Source of the DNA: Brasenia schreberi
Taxonomy: Eukaryota; Streptophyta; Magnoliopsida; Nymphaeales; Cabombaceae
Direction: 5' to 3'
DNA length: 64,000 nt
Assembly (NCBI GenBank): GCA_036023115.1
Contig: JAYKKT010000089.1
Location: 17,912,501-17,976,500 of the forward strand
Part shown: positions 1-8,223 of the stretch, one piece after another
Numbering within the stretch: position 1 is the first letter of the stretch
Layout: each line of letters starts with the position of its first letter
Notes under the pieces: generated by a model
The model's database searches: none
Seen by the model: only the letters and a program-made list of their open reading frames with translations
What the model was told of the DNA's origin: nothing
Made by a program: the position numbers and the translations under genes

Positions 1-2
1 CA

Positions 3-1370
3 ATAGTGATCCGAGGAGCGCTTAGAAACCTGCCCCCGGCTAGAGCCTTGGTAGTGATTCGAGGTGTCCCGAGACACCAAGTTAGAGCCAAAATAGGAAC
101 GAGCCCTAGGGATAGTGTAGAGGAAGTGACTAGATCCGGGAGGATCTATCAACCCCCACACTTAGCAAAACAAACAAGCAAGGGAGTGGTCGTTCTACCA
201 GGCCCCCCACAAGCATGCATACCAAACTCATCCCAAGGTGTCGATAAAAAGGGTGTGGTAATAAACCCCTATAACCTAGAAAGGCATCTTTCTAAACTCC
301 CCATAAACATGTCTATCTTGGAACTGATAAAAATTTCTCCCAAGCATAGACGAGTTCAAGAGGAGATTTTAGAGAAGACTAGAGTCAACACTACCATATC
401 CCCTGAATCCCTATCTACCTTGGTTTCTCCCGTCTTTGCAAAAACTTCCATTGTATTCACAGAGAATGATTTGGGAAAGTATGATGTGATCCATAACCAA
501 GCACTCCATATAGAAGTTGTGTTAAACGGCTACCCTATTAGTAAATGCCTAGTCGATGGAGGAGGAGGCCTTAATATCCTTCCCCTCCATGTGGCTTTTC
601 AAATAGGAATCTCTACCTCTATGCTTGAACCAAGTCCCATAACCATTACAGGATATGATGGGAACTCATCTAACCCCTTAGGCTCCATAAAGTTACCCAT
701 GAAAGTCGGACAAATACCTCACGAGAGATTATTCCACGTCTTGGATATAAATCCCCATTACAACCTATTATTAGGAAGACTATGGATACACTCTCTTAGA
801 GCCGTCCCATCCACCTTCCACAGATGTCTCAAAATCCCATGGAAAAATCAGGTAGTGGTTGTTTTTGGAGAAAACCATCCCCAATTGAATGAAATACAAA
901 CCTTTCCTTGTATATCAGGGGAGCCAAACCAGAAAGTAAAGACCAATCGGGAAACTGCCAAAATAAACCTCCCTGAAATAGCCAAACCTTCTAAAATGAG
1001 AGTAGTTCGTATTTTAGGCAAGTCAAAACTTTCCAAATCTCTCCATCTTCCCAAAAGAACCATTAGGATAAGTAAACCTGCCATAGATGATTCATCTTTC
1101 CAAAATCATCCTTTATATCAAAAATTTTCAAAATTCAAAAAACCTTGGAAGATGTTGCTAAATATGGGATATACTCCTTACCAAGGATTAGGGGTTCAAG
1201 GCCAAGGAAAACTAGAGCCTATTATACCTATGCCAAATATAGGACGCCATGGTTTAGGATATAGCCTATCCATACCACCCGAGCCACCACCCGAAACCAA
1301 TTGGGTTAAGGGTGCCTTAGAACCCGCTAAAACCGAGACCTATGGTTTAGACATCTTATTTGGAGTCTAA
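3..1370 (+). CDS. Gag-protease C-terminal part with G-patch (element C, 5' partial)
   Basis: The frame is open from the left edge to a TAA at 1370, about 455 codons without a stop. Counting from base 6, residues about 165-290 form a retropepsin-like aspartic protease. The active-site loop is VDGGGG with the aspartate at about residue 184, followed by a LLLGR segment near 255 and a hydrophobic end. The active-site triplet is D-G-G instead of the usual D-T-G or D-S-G. Residues about 380-425 form a G-patch-like glycine-rich segment (NMGYTPYQGLG), a nucleic-acid-associated module that also follows the protease in betaretroviruses. It aligns with 6790-8198 of element A. The zinc-knuckle and capsid regions would lie upstream. 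No pol frame follows, so this was the element's only large product. The uninterrupted frame suggests fairly recent activity or selection. Confidence 0.85.
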   Translation: MVIRGALRNLPPARALVVIRGVPRHQVRAKIGTSPRDSVEEVTRSGRIYQPPHLAKQTSKGVVVLPGPPQACIPNSSQGVDKKGVVINPYNLERHLSKLPINMSILELIKISPKHRRVQEEILEKTRVNTTISPESLSTLVSPVFAKTSIVFTENDLGKYDVIHNQALHIEVVLNGYPISKCLVDGGGGLNILPLHVAFQIGISTSMLEPSPITITGYDGNSSNPLGSIKLPMKVGQIPHERLFHVLDINPHYNLLLGRLWIHSLRAVPSTFHRCLKIPWKNQVVVVFGENHPQLNEIQTFPCISGEPNQKVKTNRETAKINLPEIAKPSKMRVVRILGKSKLSKSLHLPKRTIRISKPAIDDSSFQNHPLYQKFSKFKKPWKMLLNMGYTPYQGLGVQGQGKLEPIIPMPNIGRHGLGYSLSIPPEPPPETNWVKGALEPAKTETYGLDILFGV

Positions 1371-1379
1371 TTCATAGTG

Positions 1380-1391
1380 TTTTCTTTGCAG
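1380..1391 (+). promoter_or_regulatory. Splice-acceptor-like site after gag-pro (element C)
   Basis: TTTTCTTTGCAG lies 10 bases after the gag-pro stop and 5 bases before an ATG at 1397. The same pyrimidine-rich stretch ending in CAG or TAG stands at this place in B (19575-19586, minus), A (8208-8221), D (35941-35954, minus) and G (56166-56178). Splicing use is an inference. Confidence 0.45.
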
Positions 1392-1396
1392 GTTTG

Positions 1397-2411
1397 ATGG
1401 AAGATCCCTTTTTATTTGAAAAAAATAAAAAAAAATTATATATTCCCAAAAACCCAAAAAAAAAATTGAAAATTTTGAAATTCAAAGAAAGTTTTATTCG
1501 TTTCCCCTTTTGCTATTTGCTTTGAAAAATCCAAAAAAAATAGAAAATTATAAAAATTTCAAAAAAAAAATGTTTGTTTTCCCTTCTACTAGTTGTTCCG
1601 GAAAATCCAAAAAAAATAGAAAAATTTAAAAAAATCCAAAAATATTATTTTTCAAAATTGGATTTAGACATGCTTTCTTTTCTTATCCATGATACTTTCC
1701 TAGAAAACAAGAACTTGAGAGTGATTAAATCAAGGAGGAAAGTCCCCTCATCCATGAGGATGGTCAAGCCTCAAAGCTTTCTATATTCCATAAAATCATT
1801 GATTTGGAAAAGCTTCAAAGTGTGTAAGTAGGAGTTTCTTAGAAATACATTAGAGAGTTAACCTACCCAAAATACATCAAGGATCATATCATGCATCACC
1901 AAGACTAAGGTTGTGCATATCTTTCATGCATCACATTCAAAACCATATCATATAGAGATTGGCCATGGTATGTGAGTTCTCATGCCATTCCCTCCAAACT
2001 AGGGGCATTGAGATGTTATTCGTTAAATACATTTCATAGAAATTGAGTGTATTCATCATATCATAAAGCATGCATTATCATTGTATTATAGGAATACATC
2101 TCGCATGACATAATGCATCCACAAGAAGCCCGCACTCCATTTGAAGATGGCAGCCCACAAGGATGGTTCCTATGATGCAAAGGGGCATCATCAATATTGG
2201 TAAGTTGATGTTAAGGAAGGAAATTTAGTAGATTCTATAAATGCCCAATGCTATGTATGGGGTCTACTTTAAATTTCATTTGAAAAGATTTTGAAAATAG
2301 ATCTCCTTTGAATTTCTGGAAAGAAGGACCAAAGATGGATTATGTGACCCCAAATTAGGGAATTGATATTTTATTAAAAGTGGAGTTTCCAAAAATTATT
2401 TGGTAACATGT
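1397..2411 (+). other. Pol N-terminal remnant and untranslated 3' region (element C)
   Basis: An ATG at 1397 opens a 42-codon lysine-rich frame that stops at 1525. It begins MEDPF, like the MTEDPF start of A's pol. A second lysine-rich stretch, about 1574-1831, resembles the basic N-terminal part of family 1 pol (KKIEKFKKI against KKIENLENTKK). Nothing like reverse transcriptase follows. The A-rich tract 1415-1640 is low complexity. From about 1830 to 2411 I see only untranslated sequence shared with element B on the other strand. Confidence 0.6.
2407..2411. repeat. Target-site duplication CATGT of element A, left copy
   Basis: CATGT precedes the LTR, and the second copy follows the 3' LTR at 26987-26991. 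Element B carries the uninterrupted target on the opposite strand near 18530, with CATG once, which confirms the insertion. Confidence 0.92.
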
Positions 2412-2889
2412 TGTAAACACCCCGAAATCCCACGAATTTCTTAAACAAACCTGGTTTTGTAAAAGCAGCCCCAAAGGGCTATTTTGAGTTTGGAAACCCA
2501 GGAGCCTTCCAGACAACCCTGTATATATGTTTTAAACTTTGTATTTCAAAAATATATAATATGGCTTTTGAAAACCTTTTAAAACATATTTTTGAAACCC
2601 CAAAGCAGCTTGGCCTAATCAAGACAGGACCAGCGAAGTCAAAGAGAGCCCGAAACTGGAACACATGTCAAGCCCGGCACAGCAACTCTCGTATCAAATC
2701 CATACCCCCAGGATCTCGAACGTCCAAGACCCTGTTATTATCAAAATGTCATTTGAAGTCATCTCCGGAAGGCAGAAACGGAGGCGGACGATCATGTTGG
2801 CGAAGACCCAATGCAGACGGAGTGATGATGCTGTCAGACCCCGCATAAATCGTCCGTTTCGAACCCAGCTCGAAGGAGTCAGAGTTTAG

Positions 2890-2933
2890 TTTGGATTGGA
2901 TCTGGACCATATATATCCAGATCCCAATCCAAA
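2890..2933. repeat. U3 palindrome centred on CCATATATA (element A)
   Basis: The two arms, 2890-2906 and 2916-2933, are about 17 bases and complementary except for one inserted G; the spacer is 9 bases. The same palindrome is in every family 1 LTR. The family 3 LTR has it with shorter arms (38742-38778) in which both sides lack the same segment, so the pairing is kept. Confidence 0.75.
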
Positions 2934-3179
2934 CCCATGTATGGACTTGGATTTGGATTTGGATTCAAAAATCCAATCCAATATCCATATCCATGGCCCA
3001 CATCACCTTCTCATAAATGGAGGTGGGGCCCACTTGAATTTCACGTGGGATCATGGGCATGAGAGAGAGTGGGGGTGGATAAGATCAAGTGTGTTGTAAT
3101 TAAGCTTGACTTGTGTGTCTAGTTTGGGGTTAATCATGTGGGTTAGCCTTGTTAAGTGGGTTTAAGCTTGTAATTAGCC

Positions 3180-3620
3180 AAAACCTAACCTAGGGCTGCA
3201 CCAACATGAGGTGGTTAAGGTCTATGGGCCATGCAAAGGGAGCTCCTTCACCTAAACCTAACCCAAAACACCTAATCCTAGCCTTCCACCCTAATCCACC
3301 CCTAATCTGAGCCTAATCACCTAGCCACTTCCCTAATCCCGGCCTAATCCCAACCTAATCACCTAACCCACTTCCCTAATCCTTCCCTAAACCTAGTTTA
3401 ATTTTCCTAAACCTAGCCTAATCCTAGCCTAATCACCTAACCTAGCTCACTAAACCTCACCCTAGAACCCAACCACCTAACCAAGCCCTAAACCCCTAAA
3501 CCACCCCTAGCCCACAATCTACCCAAACCACTAGTATTTAAAATATCTGGCCCTACCCTTTCCAACCCACCTTATCTTCATACCACCCTACCTAAACCAC
3601 CTAACCACTACCCCAAACCC
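3180..3620 (+). repeat. Telomere-like CCTAA-rich tract in U3 (element A 5' LTR)
   Basis: About 440 bases of degenerate CCTAACC, CCTAATCC and CCTAAACC units run up to the TATA box. The unit resembles the plant telomere motif CCCTAAA but is irregular. The opposite strand is rich in GG and GGG runs. No gene is seen. Confidence 0.75.
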
Positions 3621-3644
3621 AGCCCTAACCGACCTACCCATCCC

Positions 3645-3652
3645 TATATAAA
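3645..3652 (+). promoter_or_regulatory. LTR TATA box (element A 5' LTR)
   Basis: CTATATAAA stands just upstream of the C/G palindrome CCCCCTTGGGGGCGGG. Equivalent sites in family 1 are 24775 (+), 29745-29752 (-), 44166-44173 (-) and 50121-50128 (-). A start of transcription near 3675 is inferred. Confidence 0.65.
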
Positions 3653-3863
3653 CCCCCCCCTTGGGGGCGGGTTTTCCTATCTAGGAGCCATCTCCAAGCC
3701 AGCCGGGTCCTCTCCTTCCTCCACTTCCCCAAGCTCCACCTGCTCCACATCCCACCACACCAGCACCACCACCGCCACCACCATACCAGCCGAAGCCACC
3801 TCCATCGTCATCTTCTTCACCCGCTCAACTCCCTTCCAGCCGAGCGCCACCTTCTCTTCACTC

Positions 3864-3870
3864 GGTAAGT
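3864..3870 (+). promoter_or_regulatory. Splice-donor-like GGTAAGT in the LTR (element A)
   Basis: CTCGGTAAGTACC lies about 220 bases after the TATA box. It is kept at 25002-25008 (+), 29494-29500 (-), 43915-43921 (-) and 49845-49851 (-). A second GTAAGT lies farther downstream in full-length LTRs (25648-25653; 28850-28855 on the minus strand) and in family 3 (39806-39811). Use as a donor is inferred. Confidence 0.4.
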
Positions 3871-4085
3871 ACCCCACACTCTACCTAGCTCCTTCTCCAC
3901 TTCCTCTCCACTCCCAGCCACCCACCATACCACCACCTTACCTTAATATCAGCCACTACCCGCCACCAACCCCACTCTCTTAGTTGTGCACGATTTTGAA
4001 CACACACGGGCCTAATCAGCCCCTAATACATAAGTATATACATATACTTTCATTTTCGAAGGGTTTTGCTTAAGTTGGGTGCGTT

Positions 4086-4605
4086 GTCTTTCAATTCAAG
4101 CACTCTCACACACATTGAGCCTTCACTCTTATTTGAAAGACCCAAGTAAGGGCCGACCTATACTATTTGGGTTTCATTTCATGTCGTGTGTGTAAGTCTT
4201 TCAATTCAAGCACTCTCACACACATTGAGCCTTCGCTCTTATTTGAAAGACCCAAGTAAGGGCCGACCTATACTATTTGGGTTTCATTTCATGTCGTGTG
4301 TGTAAGTCTTTCAATTCAAGCACTCTCACACACATTGAGCCTTCGCTCTTACTCCCAAGACCTTAGTAAAGGCCTTATTGCAGTTATATTTGGGGTTTCA
4401 TTTATGTCGTGTGCGTAGTACTTCAATTCAAGCACTCACACACATTGAGCTTTTGCTCTTATTCCCAAGACCTTAGTTAAGGTCATACTGCAATTTATAT
4501 TTGGGTTTAATTTCATGTCGTGTGTGTAAGTCTTTTAATTCAAGCACGCACCCACATTGAGCCTTCGCTCTTATTTGCAAGACCCGAGTAAGGGCTCATA
4601 TACAT
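4086..4605 (+). repeat. Tandem array, five ~110-bp units (element A 5' LTR)
   Basis: Units start with TCTTTCAATTCAAGCAC at 4086, 4196 and 4306, with variants at 4418 and 4530; spacing is 110-112 bases. Each unit contains ACACACATTGAGC, CGCTCTTA and AAGACC-type segments. The same array is in every family 1 LTR and, shorter, in solo LTR E. Confidence 0.9.
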
Positions 4606-4980
4606 ACTCTATATACATATCTCCCTTCGGCATTTATATTTCAAGTCATTTCCCTTCGGTTATTTCCCTTCAGTATTGTCTTTACATTCGGGTTTTCCCT
4701 TTGGAGTAGCGTGAGTTTGCATTGCATCTGTGCCATACCACGAGGTAGGATGCATATTGCATCAAAGCAAGCCCCGCTCGAATTCGCCCATGTAGTGGAG
4801 TGTTCATAACACACAAACTAGGTGGCCCGCAAAAGGGATAAAAGAAAAGACTTAGGCACGTGCAAATCCACGTGATCTAAAAAAGGCAATCGCATTTAAA
4901 AGACCCGAATTAGACACCTCGAACGGCTTCATAGACTTTCTCTCCCAAAACTCGATTTTTGCAAAGCGTACAGACTGACC

Positions 4981-5099
4981 CTTGCACGTCGGTGCAAGAA
5001 GGTCTGCGACGACAAGAGCTCACTTGCTCACAGTCGCCACGATTAGAAGTCAGTGTTAAATATATCTTCGCTAGCTTAGGTAAGCTAGCTGGCTCACCC
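4981..5099 (+). promoter_or_regulatory. Conserved paired hairpins in U5 (element A 5' LTR)
   Basis: Hairpin 1: CTTGCAC 4981-4987 with GTGCAAG 4992-4998. Hairpin 2: GCTAGCTTA 5070-5078 with TAAGCTAGC 5081-5089, two-base loop. Between them GCGAC and GTCGC can also pair. In other copies the base after hairpin 2 starts TGGCACGCCC, the first ten bases of the primer site; here it is degraded to TGGCTCACCC. Arms covary between families. Confidence 0.65.
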
Positions 5100-5192
5100 T
5101 GTTTGCATAAATAAGGCCTTAGATGCACGAGAGGATCCACTCCGAGTACCTGAAAAGGTGAGAGGCGGGGATTTTCACGCGTCTACAGAGAT

Positions 5193-5210
5193 TGACACGC
5201 CCGGTGGGAC
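5193..5210 (+). promoter_or_regulatory. Primer-binding site (element A)
   Basis: TGACACGCCCGGTGGGAC lies five bases after the LTR end. Elements B and D have TGGCACGCCCGGTGGGAC, so A has one G-to-A change next to the tRNA CCA complement. I could not assign the tRNA with certainty. Confidence 0.85.
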
Positions 5211-5280
5211 GTGAGCCTTTCAAAAATCGAGTATTTAAGTAGAAGTCTTGCGAAAATTTTGTAAAAGGTGTCATTTTAAC

Positions 5281-5303
5281 TTGTTTTCTTTGCTTGTACT
5301 TAG
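5281..5303 (+). promoter_or_regulatory. Splice-acceptor-like site before gag (element A)
   Basis: A T-rich stretch ending GTACTTAG stands 25 bases before the gag ATG. It is kept on the minus strand of D (about 41697-41719). With the LTR donor it would define a leader intron that removes U5 and the primer site from the gag mRNA. Inferred. Confidence 0.4.
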
Positions 5304-5328
5304 GACATTTTGAAAAAGCTTGAAAAGC

Positions 5329-8198
5329 ATGTCAAAATCCAATCCAAGTGAAGTGTTGAGCCAAGGCTCATGCGCATCAAGTTCTCACTCTAGGAGGATT
5401 TTCAAAAACAAAATAAAACTAGATGAAATCGAGGACTTGAGAAGGGAGTTTGAGGCCAAAATCGATGCTCTCAGCCAAGAGGCTGAAGTAGGCGATTCAT
5501 GTTCATCAAACGGTGAACAAAGGCCTAAAAAGAAATCTGAAAAACCTCGCAAGCACAAAGAGGCCTCCGTAATGGAAGGCAACCAATACCACGAGTTCTT
5601 CACATAAAAGGACCGTAAAGCCCTACAGTAGTTGCTAAAAGGGCAGAATAAAGAGAAAAGAAACTACGCCTTGTTTGATTTCCTTCCTCTGGATTACGAA
5701 ACAGACAGTGACGATGAAATACCGAACTTCCATCGGTATGATGGCATGGGAGACCCTAGGTCTCAGTTGCAGCTTTTCTCGCGTCGAGCCCATAAGAAGA
5801 AAAAGGACTCGATGAAATGGGTGTATTGGTTCCCTTTATCCCTTAAAGGCACAGCTGCCAAATGGCTGGCTTCCTACGACTTAAGCCAGTTCGCTACTTT
5901 TGAAGAGTTAGCGAACTGCTTCATGCAAAGATTTGCATACAACGTAGAAGTCACGCCGACTCTGAATACCTTAAGGGATACAAAGCAAGGCATGAACGAA
6001 GACATACATGCCTTCATTATAAGATGGAGGTCGCTTTTGGGCAAAGTGCGAGAGCCCATATCCGAAGGATGCGCAGTAATGCTCATCCTGGATAATTTTA
6101 AAAGCGAGTTAAAAACCCTTCTCTCGCTCCATGAGATTTCAACTTTCCATAAGTTGATCAAAAAGGCCTCCCTTTTCGAAACCAACTTGCGAAAAGGGAC
6201 ATACGATCACTTGTGGAAAGGAAGTGCCGTTCCAAAAACTCGTTTGGAAAAGCCCATCGCATATGGGCTGCCCACGATGGACAAAGAGGCAAAGCCCCAT
6301 AAAATCGCCAATGTCCGGGTAGATCCAGGCGTGGCGGGCACTTCCAAAAATTTTGAAAAGTTAGAAAATAAGAGGGAGCGAAATTTTCAAAAACCGGTTG
6401 AAAAACGGGAGTACACTCCGCTGGGGCAACCTGTGTCGGAGGTCCTAGAGCTCCTACTTGCCCAGGGCATGATAGAACTCCCTGAAATCCCCGAAGGAGT
6501 CACTTCCAAAGGGGGGTATTTGAATTGATTTTGTAAGTATCATGGGCTCAAAGGCCATGATACCAAACGCTGCTTCTCCCTCTTAAATAAAATTGAGAAC
6601 TTGATAGCAGAAGGCTGGCTCCAGGTCACTGCGGAACCTGAGCCACCTCAAGCTATCTTCAAGGAACCCTTTCCCAAACACGCCAGTGGCAGTGGGAAAG
6701 GAAAGGAGGTATGTACCCTCACCATTTCCAAGGAACTAGCGCAAAAACCCGAACCTGGTCGACCTACTTGTGCGCCCATTATTGTACTATACAAGAAGCC
6801 CGCCCAAGTCATCATTCGGGGACCACCAAAAGTGGAAACCCCGGTAAAACCAGTTTTGAAAATCCAAGGTTCTCCTCAGCTCATCCTTAGAGCCAAGTTT
6901 AGCGCGAACCCTAGGCTGGTCGTGGGGGAAGTCACTAGATCCGGGAGGATCTATCAACCCCCGCACCTTCAAGGTGCTCAAAAGGTGGTCAGTGTGCCTG
7001 GCCCCTCAAAAGCATGTATCCCTAGTGTTCTGCCAAAAGCAGATAAGGACAAAATCATCCTAAATCCTTATGACTTCGAAAACCACCTTTCAAAGATTCC
7101 TATTCACATGTCTATCTTAGAGCTTATAAAAACTTCGCCTAGGCATAGACTTGTATTAGAGAAAATTCTAGAAAGGGCCAAGGTTGATTCGAACATAAGT
7201 CCGTAATCCTTGTCTGCCCAAGTGGCTTTATTAGGAGCAAAATCGCCCATCACTTTCTCGGAAGATGATGTAGATAGACCCTACGAAACCCATAACCAGG
7301 CCTTGCATATCGAGGTGGTTCTAAACAACCACTCTCTGGACAGGTGCCTAGTCGATGGTGGAGGAGGGCTCAACATCCTTCCACTTCATGTGGCGTACAA
7401 AATCGGAGTCACCTTGACTTCAGTAAACCCAAGCCTCATCGTTATCACTGGATACGATGGGAATGCGTCTAGACCTTTAGGATCCATCGAACTCCCAATG
7501 GAAACGGGAGGGATCGAACACACGGGGGTGTTCCATGTCTTGGACATCCACCCCATTATAACCTGTTGCTGGGAAGACCCTGGATACACAGTTTGTGCGC
7601 TGTGCCATCCACCTTCCACAGGTGTGTCAAGATCCCTTTTAGGGACCAGGTCGTAGTGATCCTAGGTGAGAGTCACCCACAACTTCAGGAGATCATAAAC
7701 TCCCCTTGTTTATCAAGCTCCCAGGCCCATGAGGCTAACCTGGGGCAAATTATGGTTGAGCCACCTCGGCTCGTGTTGAACAACCCTAGGAAGGTTGTAT
7801 GTGTGAAGGGGCCGCCCAAAGCAGGCCCCCTCCCGACTTTAATCCTCCTAGGAAAACCCAAGCGTTCCCTATTTCCAAAGCCCCTGGACAAGAGGCCATA
7901 CGAGCATAATATGGACGATAGCATGTTCCAGGACCACGATTTATATTCAACCTTTTCAAAAAACAAAAAGTCATGGAACATGTTGTTGAACATGGGCTAC
8001 ACGCCCTACAAGAGTCTAGGGGCACAGAACCAGGGTCTCCTAGAGCCCATCCTTCCTAGGGCCAATCCAAGCCGATATGGGATCGGCTATACTCCCTGAA
8101 TACCGCCGGAGCCACCCCCTGTGACCACCTCGGTCAAGGGTGCCCCGGAGCCTGCCTTAGAAGAGACCTACGATTTAGATCTCCTATTCCGAGTCTAA
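5329..8198 (+). pseudogene. gag: Gag-protease-G-patch polyprotein, broken (element A)
   Basis: The start is the ATG at 5329 (MSKSNPSEV); the upstream in-frame TTG is not needed. Order: basic coiled N-terminus (5329-5600); capsid-type Gag region with YWFPLSLKGTAAKWL (5640-6200); CHHC-type zinc knuckle CKYHGLKGHDTKRC near 6530; retropepsin-like protease with VDGGGG near 7353; G-patch near 7980-8070. Breaks: TAA 5605 and TAG 5629 (CAA and CAG in D), TGA 6526, TAA 7204, a one-base loss in a C run near 7553 that shifts the frame, and TGA 8097. The last stop is shared with element D but absent from G. The ancestral end is the TAA at 8196-8198. Gag would form the particle and the protease process it. 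Confidence 0.9.
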
Positions 8199-8207
8199 CC
8201 CGTAGTG

Positions 8208-8221
8208 TTTTCCCTTTGTAG
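8208..8221 (+). promoter_or_regulatory. Splice-acceptor-like site before pol (element A)
   Basis: TTTTCCCTTTGTAG ends three bases before the pol ATG at 8224. All five coding elements in the window keep a CAG or TAG acceptor-like sequence here. Confidence 0.45.
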
Positions 8222-8223
8222 TA

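Larger units (their letters stand above)
2412..5187 (+). repeat. 5' LTR of element A (2776 bp, with a 661-bp deletion)
   Basis: Reading order: TGTAAACACC end; U3 with a long palindrome (2890-2933) and a C-rich telomere-like tract (3180-3620); TATA box 3645; splice-donor-like GGTAAGT 3864; 110-bp tandem array 4086-4605; pyrimidine-rich and CCCTTCGG repeats to about 4700; a conserved hairpin region 4981-5089; TCTACA end. It is shorter than its partner because the equivalent of 25116-25776 is missing. Short open frames inside it are proline-rich or repeat-derived and not conserved as proteins. Confidence 0.92.

Noticed and set aside
5193..5210. A tRNA or rRNA gene near the primer site or elsewhere
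   Set aside because: No cloverleaf or rRNA-like sequence was recognised; the match is only the 18-base primer site.
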